64,000 nucleotides of DNA from positions 258,767,863 through 258,831,862 of the forward strand of contig CP136064.1 in the NCBI GenBank assembly GCA_032622095.1, in the 5' to 3' direction. The notes below the pieces were generated by a model, which worked only from the letters and a program-made list of their open reading frames with translations, searched no databases and was not told the DNA's origin. Numbering within the stretch: the first letter of the stretch is position 1; every line of letters begins with the position of its first letter. Below, in pieces: positions 1 to 11,429 of this stretch. The position numbers were made by a program, and so were the translations under genes. The DNA comes from Siphonodentalium dalli (Eukaryota; Mollusca; Scaphopoda; Gadilida; Siphonodentaliidae).

Positions 1-109
1 TATTTATAGCACCTCATCACTTCTAACGATCATAATTCACTAACGCCTGAACCGGTTTATAAACTCCAACGCCAATCGATCGAATAAAAGCTTTATATAT
101 TTCACAAAT

Positions 110-560
110 GTGACCCGCCATATCAAATCCAGTCGGAAGTCGGGATTTGTTTACCCTTTGCCAATGCATTCTCTTATATATGCGAGTCGACCATAGGTCG
201 CCTCGCATATATAAGAGAATGCATTGGCCTAACAATTTTTTACAATTTTAATAAATTTTTCTTGTATTCTTTAACAATTTTATAATTTTACCCATACAGA
301 GCCCCAGACAAACATGAGCAGACGACACTCTTCTATATGCTTCTATATATGTGTGGGGCTCCCTGCAGGGTAATGGATGTTTTTTATTTTATGTCCTAAA
401 AAATGTAAGAAACATTTATTTAAAAATAATGATAAAAAATTGTTAGTGCATTCTCTTATATATGCGAGGCGACCTATGGTCGACTCGCATATATAAGAGA
501 ATGCATTGGCATAGGGTAAAAAAATCCCGACTTACGACTGGATTTGATATGACGGGTCAC
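110..560. mobile_element. Foldback element with two 67-bp-type palindromes (non-TTAA termini)
   Basis: The ends form an imperfect inverted repeat of about 40 bp: GTGACCCGCCATATCAAATC on the left, and the complement of its counterpart ending GACGGGTCAC on the right. AAAT flanks both sides and may be a target duplication. Two palindromes lie inside, at 161-227 and 446-509, with arms CCAATGCATTCTCTTATATA. The core between them (about 290-410) recurs in opposite orientation at 58.3-58.45 kb. No coding capacity is seen, so this is a non-autonomous element. The superfamily is uncertain. Confidence 0.7.
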
Positions 561-989
561 AAATCTGCTACAACATTCTAGTGTAAACTGTTCTACACCT
601 AATAAAACAGACGACGAAGAAACAAATCATGGAGAGCACCGGCTCGATGCCCACGCTTTATATACGAGAGGTGAAAAATATAGACAGTCGATTTCAAACT
701 CAACATCTATCGATAAAAGCCCACCTTTTGTACAAAACTTCTACATGTATCGAGATATCTAATGTTAATCTGCTTATTAATCAATCGCATATTTGAATCC
801 AATTCACTAATTTTCGATATTCAAGCAATAATTTCAAATGAACTCAATGATCTGCTTGGTGACCATGCACGAACTGAGTATTCTGATCGTTGATTGGTTA
901 AACTGGCATCACGTGTATTGTTGTGTCTACTACGGAATCGCTTCGTTAGTATCTTTAAATATAGGAAAAGAGTGGAGAATTTAATTAAA

Positions 990-1810
990 ATATGCAATTG
1001 ATGCGTACGATGTTGTAAACACTTTGTGGCAGTTTCTTCTAGTTAACCAAAAAAAAAACAACAACAAACAAACAAACATTTGATTCCCGTTCATCTTTAT
1101 TGATGTTCATACAATATAACTTTCAGTTTCCCTCAAACAGCATGCATTAACTAGAGAAAATGGTTTATTTTTCTTGTCTATTCTCATGTTATATTGACAC
1201 CGTTCAGACAGACCATCGCTATATAAGCATCTATCGGTTTCCCAGCTCTTTGCTAAAAGTGAAAACAATGCTGTAATCTTATGTGTGTTAGAACACGAAA
1301 CAAGGGCGCCATTGTGTAGATAGATGCATGTAATACAAGTACTGTCCATGACCAAAGTCATTATATATACGCTCTGTGATATCGCGGCCTTGACGTATAC
1401 GCTGTAAACAATTTGCGGCAGTTTCTTACCGATAACAGAAATCCTGCTGTATACATTGGAACCGGTGATTCCCATTCAGCTGTGTACAGTGTTTATGCTA
1501 TGCGATGCAATAGCCACAAGCTGCATTAACTATAGCAAACGGGATCTATTTTCTCTGTCGATTCTATACGACAAAGTTTCGTATCATCTTCATTCCGCTC
1601 AGACAGAACATCACCGATCGCGACTATCCAGGTTTCCCAGGGTGTTGCAAAAAAAAAAAAAAAAAAACTGTCGCCATAGGTGTATTTGAACTTTAAACAA
1701 AGGCATCAGTGTCCTTGACCAGACATATTATAAGCTTTATGATATTTATACATCGACGCACAATGTTGTAAACACTTTGCGGCATTTCTTGTCGATAACC
1801 AAAACACCTG
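990..1810. repeat. Degenerate tandem repeat, unit about 360-390 bp
   Basis: A diverged block recurs with anchors near 1001, 1391 and 1748 (GTAAACACTTTGYGGCA followed by a TTTCTT..AACC stretch). A second shared stretch lies at about 1125-1260 and 1510-1650 (GCATTAACTA, CAGACAGA, GGTTTCCCAG). No gene is seen here. Confidence 0.55.
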
Positions 1811-1889
1811 CCACGCAATAACTACTGATGCTGAGATTAGGAAATAGCAGCGACAAAAACCCAGTGTTATGATACATACAACTGATGTT

Positions 1890-3430
1890 GGCAGAGACGC
1901 AAGCGGTATTCATTTGTGGCCGACGTTAGTGAGCAGATCACATGATCCCGACGATACCTTGCTCTGAATATTACGCTCACAGCGGCATTTTCTTATTAGA
2001 AGTATTGCGTTATTAAACGCCGGCAAACGATGATGGTTTCGAGGGTTATCTGTTAGAGAATGTAATTCATCTCTTCTTCTGGCATGATGCACATCATGCA
2101 AGCGTGGGAACGATAAGCTATTCATTTGTTAACCGTCTAGCTACATATGTGCTGCACTTTATGCATAATGTTTCAGTCGCATAACCACATGTACTTATAC
2201 CCCTATGTGGATTCCGTGCGTCCTTTGGGATCAACAGGCTCCTAGCAATATCTGTATTGCACTCTGTAATCTTTTAGAGCAGCATAGCTACTTAACCACC
2301 TATATAGCTACACCTGTATTGCACTTTATACAGTCCTTCTAAATAGCCATGATACATATGTGTTTGGCACTTCGTGCAACCATGAGAACGATGAGCTAAT
2401 AATTTGTTAACGTCATAGCTACATGCGTTGCACTTTATGCATCATGACTGTATAAGTCATATATTCAAATCCGTACGTCCTTTGCGAACAGCAAGCTATA
2501 CTCAATTATTAAACGACTAGCTATATCTGTATTGCACTTTGTGTATTCGTTTTGAGCAGCCTAGCTACCTGTGTATATCACATCGCACAACCATGGGAAC
2601 GGTAAGCTGCTCACTTCTTACCCGCATATAGATAAATCTGTATTCCACTTTATGCAGTCTCTCTGAAAAGCCAAGCTATATACCTATGTGTATGGCACTC
2701 CGTGAATCCATGAAAACGATAAACTGGTCATTTGTATTGCAATTTATTCACCATGAGTGTGTAAGTCGCATAATCACATGTACATCTATGTTGATTCCAC
2801 TTCGTGGGTACTTTACGCCTAGCTACATATCTGCCTAGTACCTCAAGAAACCATGGAAACAATTAGATCTCAGTTCTTAACCACATAGCAACACATGTAT
2901 TGCACGTTATGAATAGTCTTTCTAAAAAGCCAAGCTACTATGTGTATAGCACTTCGCGCATCCTTGGAAACGATAAGCTAAGCATTTGTTAACCGCCTAT
3001 ATATATAGCAACATATGTGTCGCACTTTATGCACCATGGCTGTATAAGTCACTTCATGGAACCATGGAAACGATAAGCTAATGATTTCGTTAACCACCTT
3101 GCTACATATGTGTTGCACTGTATTGTATGCATCATAACAGTCGCATAACCACATATATATCCACCCTTTATATGTGGCTTTCACGTAATGCGTCCTTTGG
3201 GAACAATGTACTCACTTGTTAACTGCCTATACACTTCTATTCTCTTTATGCAGTCTGGGCAGCATAGCTATACTTATGTACATATCACTCCGTGAAATAA
3301 ATGGCAATGATAAGCTACTATAGCTGTGTGTTTCTTTCCTCGTATCCATGGGATGAATAGCTTGTTAATCTCTCAGCCACATGATCTACTCCGTGCTTTG
3401 TAGTTTAATTGCATGTATGGTTGATTACTT
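1890..3430. repeat. Degenerate satellite array ('ACGATAAGCTA / TGCACTTTATGCA')
   Basis: The region is built from heavily diverged, irregularly spaced units sharing GGAAACGATAAGCTA, TTTGTTAACC, TAGCTACATATG and TTGCACTTTATGCA. Examples begin near 2105, 2384, 2594, 2963 and 3062. A few stray units occur at about 4700-4850. Small open frames inside have satellite composition and no domain. Old non-coding satellite is the best reading. Confidence 0.6.
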
Positions 3431-3952
3431 GGGATAGTGCGTCGTTTTCAAAGTTAGCATAACTACAAATAGAAACCACAGAACCCCACCCATGCGTTAA
3501 ATGAGTACCAGTCAGCTTACCATACTGTTGGGTATCAGATCATGTTGTGATCAAACTAGAGCAGCGCTTGCCATGTCTGCAGCCGGTTCGTTGATTGGTT
3601 GGCTTATGTAATTGACTGGGGTGATATTGTAATATTTAAAAACGTGTTAGTGCAAGTAATTGGTTAATAGCTATATAAAACTGTCATTATTATTACTATC
3701 CAAGCAGACAATCGGATACCCTCTATTTGTCCAGAAGATCAGTCCAAGGTAATGTGGATTCATTCTACTTCAGTATAGAGCTGGTCGACCTACATGTATG
3801 ATGGTTTCATGCTTGATGAACATTACGGACTTGGCCCATCTAACTATTCGTGGGAATAATAATCTACACATCTCTTATAGCAGCTGTACTAAATATACAT
3901 CTACATGATACGCATGAATATTTTCAGTCTGTGTAAACATAACACTTAAGTC
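3431..3952. other. Unassigned non-coding stretch
   Basis: No gene, RNA or clear repeat boundary is seen between the satellite and the MITE at 3953. Confidence 0.4.
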
Positions 3953-4455
3953 TTAACCCTTTCAGTGCCAGGGGCGGATCTCATCGGCCCTAATTTACGG
4001 TCTGTAAAATCGGCCCTAAAAAATAAAAAATAAAATTATTTTATTTTTATTTTTTAGATTTTTTTTGTTTTTTGGGTTGAATTATTTTTGGGTATGCTTA
4101 AGCATGCTATAGCCAATTTTAAAACAAACTGGTTAAAACCTTAGGGGCATGTTATAACTCAAAGCTATCACAAAGTATTCATAGTAATAATTTTGATGCC
4201 CATGAAAAACGTAAGATTCCCTGGCATTAAACCTACAAAATAAGTCTGGCACTGAAAGAGAGTAGAATATAAGAAAAAATTATTAAAATTGTAAAAAATT
4301 GTAAAAAATAATAACAAATGATGAAAATTTGTTAGGCCAATGCATTCTCTTATTTATGCGAGGCGACCTATGGTCGACTCGCATATACAAGAGAATGCAT
4401 TGGCACAGGGTATATGGGTTGATACAAAAATCGTACTTGGCACTGAAAGGGTTAA
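3953..4455. mobile_element. piggyBac-like MITE, TIR CCCTTTCAGTGCCA, one palindrome
   Basis: TTAA stands at both ends, followed by terminal inverted repeats TTAACCCTTTCAGTGCCA and TGGCACTGAAAGGGTTAA. TTAA targets with CCC-starting TIRs are typical of piggyBac-type elements. One 67-bp palindrome lies at 4337-4403. A second partial TIR-like motif (GGCACTGAAAGAG) at about 4248 suggests internal rearrangement. No transposase frame is present, so it would depend on one supplied elsewhere. Confidence 0.75.
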
Positions 4456-4550
4456 TGTTAAACCGAGTCAATCGTAGTCTCGTTGAAATGTCATTTCTCT
4501 GAGGCTTGCCGATCCAAATTACGTCACACTGTGTTACGTTCATTGTTTGG

Positions 4551-4675
4551 ATTGAACGCTTTTACATTGGAGCGACCAATAATGGGTTCTGATTGGAGCG
4601 ACCAATAATGGGTTCTGATAGGAGCTACCAATGATGGATTCTGATTGGTGCTACTAGTGGTGTATATACTGCAGG
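4551..4675. repeat. Tandem repeat, about 30 bp x 4
   Basis: TTGGAGCGACCAATAATGGG recurs with substitutions (GATTGGAGCGACC, GATAGGAGCTACC, GATTGGTGCTACT). Degenerate satellite remnants follow to about 4850. Confidence 0.7.
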
Positions 4676-5204
4676 TCATGCACCGAATGGAATGGTAATC
4701 TATACCAAGCTCTTAGTATGTTAGCTACGTATCTGATTGCACTTCGTGCATCTGTGTGAATCATAAGTTATACTCACCTCTCCTCAGATTAGCTTGATTG
4801 TATTGCACCTCATATATCCATGAGTACGATAAGCTACCCCTTTGCGGGACAATGCAGTATTGTGTCTACGGTTTTGCGGAAAAGCGCGTTCATGTAGTTT
4901 TACTCGGGAAATTGAAACTGTTGCCAAACAAACTTCGGTATACTGGAAGGGTCAATTATCATACATCATAGTGTTACGTCTATAGCTGTAATCGCTATAT
5001 ATATGCAACAATCATGGTACTACATTTTTTTATGACGAAAATGAAGAGAAAGCATGTGCGTAAAGTTAAGACAGTTTCCAGTTAAAATAACGCAATACAC
5101 GTTTTCTGGACATTCGCGCAGTATTCCGGTTCCGATTCCGGAATTTCAATGAATACAAATGGCGCAACGAGTGCTCGGGCCCCGAACATTATGTTCGAAG
5201 TGCT

Positions 5205-5345
5205 ATTTTTTATGACTTCAATGCGTCTTTCTGGAACATATCAAGTTTGTATAGAAAAGTATTTCTTATACCCATCGACCAATTTCGTTGCCTGGAAACA
5301 TCCTAAAATGAATATTATTAGGTGTATTTTGGAGCGCAAAAAGCC
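5205..5345. repeat. Dispersed repeat, second copy near 31.7-31.85 kb
   Basis: TTCAATGCGTCTTTCTGG and GTGTATTTTGGAGCGCAAA here match TTTAATGCGTCTTTTTGG and TCGTATTTTGGAGCGCAAA at about 31715-31830, with similar spacing and a shared ATAGAAAAGTA/ATAGAAAGGTA motif. The two are diverged copies of an unclassified element. Confidence 0.5.
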
Positions 5346-5649
5346 ATGGCAGGTGACTTCAAGTTCGGCATACCTATAAATGTGGGAACTCTTTGTGGCA
5401 CACTGTATGATTCAACCAGGGTATATCCTTATAACTCGTTTTGGCTAATGAAGGCAATGCGGATAAGTGTTGCGGTGGTAGCTGTCGAAAGTTATAATTT
5501 GAATTACGCTGGGACATTAATTATATAAGTCTATTTTATCTGTTTTAATCCCAGATTTACGCAAGGCGGGAGTAACTTGCATACAACAGTATATTGTAGA
5601 TATATACATGATAGCAACACCACACCAGCGAGACCATACACACATGTAG

Positions 5650-5785
5650 CCTATACGTAATGGTAATAACAACGAAAGATTCCGATCAAACTCTGACATA
5701 TATATAGATATATAGTTGATTCCCATTGCTCTTTGAGTCTGCAATCCATTTAGTATCAACAAAACCACGTATATCGGAGCATTGC
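5650..5785. repeat. Direct duplication, copy 1 (copy 2 at about 6690-6808)
   Basis: The stretch from GTAATGGTAATAACAACGAA through CTTTGAGTCTGCAATCCATT to the ACCACGTATATC end recurs at about 6690-6808 with substitutions, including the near-identical CTCTTTGAGTCTGCAATCCA. Neither copy carries a supported gene. Confidence 0.65.
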
Positions 5786-6000
5786 TAAAACGAAATAATT
5801 ATGCAACGGTGATTGCAGCCCAGACGGGATTCTTTGTTTAATTTGAGTGTAACTTTAGTTTGAGAAAAATGACATAAAATGTCAGAACATCTTGTGTCCA
5901 TAACGGAACATAAAAACATCAACATTTATTGGAGAATTAAAGTACCATCAGGGTACAATCCCTGCATATATGGGCCCGATCCGATCATGCGTATATGATG

Positions 6001-6025
6001 TGCCCCCCTCTCTCTCTCTCTCTAC
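6001..6025. repeat. (CT)n microsatellite
   Basis: An uninterrupted CT-dinucleotide run of about 20 bp follows a short CCCCC tract. Confidence 0.85.
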
Positions 6026-6125
6026 CGGAATTAAAATTCCTCAAAAATGAGCATCGAAGTATCGAATACTCTAATTTTATAGGGGTGCTATATATATGAC
6101 CCACTTAATCCATTCACGTTAAAAA

Positions 6126-6305
6126 AAACTAATGTAAAAAAAAAATCGAATGTTGAACGAATGTTGAATGTTGAATGTTGTGCCAACTTCACACGAATGT
6201 TGAACGAATGTTGAATGTTGAACGAATGTTGAATGTTGAATATTGAATGTTGTGCCAACTTCACACGAATGTTGAACGAATGTTGAATGTTGTGCCAACT
6301 TCACG
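6126..6305. repeat. Nested tandem repeat of GAATGTTGAAC
   Basis: An 11-13 bp unit (GAATGTTGAAC / GAATGTTGAATGTT) is iterated. The block itself recurs around the spacer TGTGCCAACTTCAC, which appears three times. The open frame on the minus strand is a by-product of the periodicity. Confidence 0.85.
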
Positions 6306-6924
6306 GACCCACATTGATTTCCTATATTTCAACTGAACAGACAGATTTAAAAAGCCCCGCGATATCCTTACTGGGCGTTGCAAGTTGTTTCCATACAATA
6401 TTGAAACAGGTTGGGGTCTCTGTATGAAGTCACGTGACGTGATTTCAACCAATCAACGTCATGCTGTCACATTCCGCAGTGTGAATACATGTATGAGTGC
6501 ATTCACTTGTTTTGGCTAAAGAATGTCATATGGCCGAAAATGTCTAAAAAGAATCTTGCGTCTCTGTTTTTTCAATAGATATACCGTAATTCGATTCAAG
6601 TAAGGTAGTGAATGACGAATAAGACAGTGGTTGTATGCATGTCAGCATATGTAAGGTATAGAACTACAAATCCAACATACGTGGACTGCATATATATCGG
6701 TCATAACAATGAAAGTTTCCGGTCAAACCCTGACCTAGATATTGTTGAGCCGCATTCCTCTTTGAGTCTGCAATCCATTTAGCATCCACAAAACACGTGT
6801 ATCAGCCATTTGATCAAACGAAATTCTTAGTATACGCAAGAATCACTAGCTTGCCACCTGGATTCTCTAGACGACTATGAATTATACAATCGCGAACGAT
6901 TATCGACAGGGGTTTACTCAAAAC

Positions 6925-7172
6925 ACAATGTTGACTCCATACTATAGGTATATTATAAAGACAATGTTGACTCCATACTATAGGTATATTATAAAGACAA
7001 TGTTGACTCCATACTATAGGTATATTATAAACACAATGTTGACTCCATACTATAGGTATATTATAAATACAATGTTGACTCCATACTATAGGTATATTAT
7101 AAATACAATGTTGACTCCATACTATAGGTATATTATAAATACAATGTTGACTCCATAGTATAGGTATATTAT
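6925..7172. repeat. 36-bp tandem repeat x about 7
   Basis: The unit begins ACAATGTTGACTCCATACTA and has an exact 36-bp period (starts 6925, 6961 and so on). Only a few substitutions separate the copies, so amplification is recent. Because 36 is divisible by three and the unit lacks stops in several frames, both strands show repetitive open frames. These are not supported as genes. Confidence 0.9.
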
Positions 7173-7592
7173 AACCATAATGTTTATGGAAGACATAATA
7201 TTCCGACATCATAATTCAATATTCTGTCAGATCAGAATGGCAACATGTGGCCTTCACTGTTTTAGAACAAGTCATGATCAACTTGCTGTCATTAATTCTA
7301 CGTTTCCTATACAAGATACAAGAATTTATTGCAAAACACCTCAATGGGCAGTTGCAAGATATTGATGAATATCATATACATAAATAAGCAACACATAACA
7401 CAAATATTATAACAAACACAGTTCTTATCAACATTCCCTCAACAATTTCTTTAAGTTTTATTATTCCGCCGAATGAAGAATAGCCGGACTATGTTGCAAA
7501 CCTTGTTAATTAATTTAATATTATCATTTCTCATAATCAGTGCAAATTTATCTGCGTCATTCAAATTATTGAATTCACTATGTGTTAGAGGT
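7173..7592. other. Unassigned non-coding stretch
   Basis: AT-rich sequence with no recognisable gene or repeat boundary. Confidence 0.35.
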
Positions 7593-7857
7593 TTAACATT
7601 TCTTTACTAGATACTTATATGTAGTTCCCTCAGGAAACGCTCAGATAAATAGTTCAACATACGACCAGATTTGTTGAACTTACTATCTAGACATTTCTCA
7701 CCAAAAAATATGAATCATTCTGCACTTGAATTTATATTAGCTCTTCGTTTGTCGTCTGCTTGTTACCTGACAATCCCTCAAAAAATTATATTTAGACCAT
7801 TTCAATGCATGCTTTTATAACTTAATGGGACAATATATTCAGCATGAAAAGGGTTAA
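7593..7857. mobile_element. TTAA MITE of the 'GCAGACGAC' family, reverse orientation
   Basis: TTAA stands at both ends, with AAAAGGGTTAA on the right and a mutated left TIR (CATTTCTTTACTAGA). Family marks are GTCGTCTGCTTGTTACCTGA, the small palindrome around TTTGTTGAACTTACTATCT, and CTTAATGGGACAATATATTC. The complete relative is at 39773-40035. Confidence 0.65.
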
Positions 7858-9259
7858 TAAACATAATACAAAGGAACATGGTGATTATTTATCTAGTAGT
7901 ATAGCCATTGAAAATACTCTTGAGCGGTGGATGGCGCTTCTTACGTTAACACGATGAAACTGTGTCCATCAGATGATGACTTCGGAAAAGAAACCTCACG
8001 AAGAAGTCATAAACCATTACTGCCACAATAAAGAGTCAAGATAAGATAATATTTGCTGGCAAATTCTCTCCCCGAAGCCGAAGTCAACAACTATAATATG
8101 CAACATAGTGGCAGTAGAACCCCGTTAATTACTAATTTTGGTGATTCGTGCCGTTAGTGGAAATGGGGCCGTGTTGGAGATGACATTACATGTTTGGACT
8201 TAATTTCGTAAAATAACTCAGAAAGCTCATTGGTCAAAGGCCAGTTATGTTCGCTTTCATCAGAAAGAGAACCAATTCCTGCAAACGAGCCACAATATTG
8301 GAAACTACTTTACAATCCGATATGAGTTGTGTGTACATTAGGGAGAAGAAGAGATTAATATGAGCGAATGCTATCTCCTTAGTCTGCTGGATCTTGACAG
8401 AATTATGCCCGAGATACAAATAATCATGTGCATAAATGCCAGTCAACGCTAAAATCTAAGGAATTCGTGTTGAGCAAGAAAGCGGCGATTTCATTCGGCT
8501 AAATTGATCATTATCGGTCATGTTTATCGAAACATTTTTTATCAACAGCGTAAGAACCTTGATTTGAGCTCTCATTCCGGTATCGTTTTATGCCGTTAAA
8601 AAGTTAATGGTGTTGGCGGATGTGCGGCGTAGCTTCTTAGAAGCATTTGATATGTCTTAAAAGTCTGATTATTATCATTAGGGGATGAATATACAAAGAA
8701 TGTATAGGGGCATCGCGTAATTCACTGAGTCGTTTATTTATAGTCCGCGATGATAGATGGGCATTATAACTTTTTTTGTTCGCGCATTCACGTGTTTGTT
8801 GATGGTATGTTTTCTCACATACGGTATCTTTTATACTGGAAGGTGTATGTAGTGATATACGGTTATTCAAAAAAATAGTACTATCGGAGATTAGCGTAGA
8901 CTATCTTCCCATGAAGTTTATATTGGGGGAATTTATCGTGATAAAATATCGAAGCCTGAAATTATAAAATTAGGTCACCATTAAACAAGGTCATAATTAA
9001 TATTGGTCGATAATATAACACCAGTTAAAGACATATCGTTATTTAGTGGATAAACCGATACGTTAGTATCCAAACATCTCGACTGGAAAAATATAGCAAT
9101 TAACTAAAGTTGCCGAAAATTCCAAGCGGCATGCAACCACATTGACTACCATTTTAGTGAACACAACGTTTGAACTACGCACTGATGCATTTATTCACTA
9201 CTTTATTCGGGTCGAATTATTGTGTGATTATCATTCGGTAATGATTACGCCAAAAAAAC
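7858..9259. other. Unassigned non-coding stretch
   Basis: I see no gene with domain support. Small open frames at 8234-8446 and 8637-8870 (minus) have no recognisable motif, splice context or neighbour. Confidence 0.35.
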
Positions 9260-9261
9260 AC

Positions 9262-9396
9262 TCATTATAATATTACACTGTTTATAACAATCATACTGTT
9301 TATAACAATTATACTGTTTATAACAATCATACTGTTTACAACAATCACACTGTATATAACAACACACTGTTTATAACAATCACACTATTTCCTGCT
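9262..9396. repeat. 18-bp tandem repeat (ACTGTTTATAACAATCAT)
   Basis: About seven units of ACTGTTTATAACAATCAT with small substitutions and one shortened copy. Confidence 0.85.
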
Positions 9397-9479
9397 TTTA
9401 TTTGGATATCAATTTTCTATGATTATTTGCGATTCCATTCTGATCACATCGGTGTAGTTTTCCACATCAGTTTAAACAT

Positions 9480-9680
9480 AGTTAACACTTTTACGACGAG
9501 AGCTGCGCTGATGCAGCATAAAGGACTCTATGCAAGTGCATTCTCTTATAGATGCGAGTCTCCCATATGGAGCCTCGCGTGCATAAGAGAATGCACTGGG
9601 TTCCAAGATCAAGGTGAATATTGTTAGGCTAACGCATTCTCTTATATATTGTTTGGCTAACGCATTCTCTTATATATGTT
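9480..9680. mobile_element. Decayed MITE of the 'GGGAGCTGCGCTGGTGCAGCA' family
   Basis: The left end (ACGACGAGAGCTGCGCTGAT) matches the complete copy at 52934-53206. A palindrome at 9536-9598 has the TCTCCCATATGGAG centre typical of this family. The second palindrome has collapsed into two partial left arms (GCTAACGCATTCTCTTATAT, twice, at about 9628 and 9656). The right end is missing. Confidence 0.6.
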
Positions 9681-11429
9681 TGATGCATTGCGCATTTTGG
9701 TCGTTACAAGCCTTCCAGTACGGATTGGTGATCAATATACAAAGAGATGCCAGTTCAATTTTGTGAAGTTTGTCAGTTGGAACGAGATCGGTGGATTTTA
9801 CGTGTTTGATTTGGCTCATTTTGGTTTTGTCGTTTTTTTGTTAGCAGCTGGGACATATGACGAAGCTGCTAGTCTTACGGGTGGGAGAAAGCTTCGACAT
9901 CACTGTGCGGCTTATGTTGGCCTAATGCACCTTATATATCAACTAAGGCACCGTACTTTTTGAGTGCATGCATTGGTATAGGTTTCTAGTGAAATGATTG
10001 AACCGGCGCCGAACCCAACCAATCGACCAGTCTCATATATCGGAAAGTGCATGTGTCCCTTCAGAGTTGCGATGTATCGCCCGATAAGCATATTGGCACA
10101 TTGCGTGATATACCATTGCCATAATATGAGTGCCATAATATGTACTGACCGACCGGGATACAGAAGAACAACAATCAATATTACGGAATTGTGTTGGTAA
10201 CCATATGGCGAAATGGGATTAATTTTGTTATTAAAGCAGTAATTATGCATCCACAAGGAATAACTAGGATGTTTGTTTATTTGGTTTGGGACCGACAATT
10301 AACATAACCGAAGCCAATTAATATTTTCGCATATTTCATAGGATAAATTTCGCACAACGACGCGAACATGAACGCAGAGACATCGTCCGTAACATGACCG
10401 CAGATTGTCAGAGTTGATTTGTTGGTCAAAATTTCCCTTAGTATCGAACTCATGGTCAATGACCTACTCGTTTTGATTATTTCTATCGACTTCATTGGAA
10501 ATTAGATTTTTTCGTGAATGCAAAACAGGATCTCAATGCAAGGGTTTCCGAAGCATCCAGCGGCAATGGGTAGCATTATCAGAACAAGTAACTTAGATTC
10601 GTTCGGAAGGCAAGCATAACGCTAAAGAATTGTCAAAAATAGAAATAAATTTTAATAAAACAAAATGCTAAGCTATCAGAAATGATCTATCTCATCTTTA
10701 GACGATATATTCTTTCCTTTGTATCTCACATTTCGTGCTTTTTATGCCATTCAGGGGGGGGGGGGTCCTTGAATGACATTTCTGCACACATCATTACGTT
10801 GGTTGGTTTCGGCGCTCATGCCTCTATCTCTCTCCACAGCAGCAATACCTACTTTTTTCTCAATCTCTGAACAATGTCACATATTCATAATAGTCCAGGG
10901 GGTGCCGGATGCATCATATGCCAATGGGGCTGATTTAGTAGAGAAAGGCACCATTCAGATTCGGAAGCGAAGCATGTACCCCGTAACCTGCCTGGTCCGT
11001 CGATACAATATACTATATTTAGCCTGACTGAGAATTTTCTAATAAAGAGGGAAAGTTTCGGGACATTTTTAACACATTGTCTCAAATGGAAAATCTTTAA
11101 AATTATCATCATTATCTAAGTTATAGAGGCAGGATCATCTCGACTGCACTTAGAGGGAAATGGTGTGTATTAATAACGCAATTGAATGCTATGAAAATAT
11201 TAGAATCGTCACTAAACCATGTACAATGATTCCAAACACACTATGGTCAACATGTGACCCTCATGTATTCCACCATAAATCTCTACGCATACTGGTACAA
11301 CCCACCATATCCCTCTTGTGTATGGCCAGCATGCGTAGATTAGGGCTGATTACCCCCATCGCCTGTGCTGAGAGTTGTTGATTCTGCTGTAAATTGGCCA
11401 AGTCATCGATAAGATTGCCTCCAATTAAC
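9681..11429. other. Unassigned non-coding stretch
   Basis: No supported gene. A G-run sits at about 10755-10766. The open frames of 60-119 codons on both strands overlap one another and show no domain or splice-supported extension. Confidence 0.35.

Noticed and set aside
161-227. Recurrent small open frame reading through the palindromes (CILLYMRGDLWSTRIYKRMHW)
   Set aside because: It appears wherever the 67-bp palindrome occurs and on both strands. The reading is a property of the repeat, not a conserved peptide gene.
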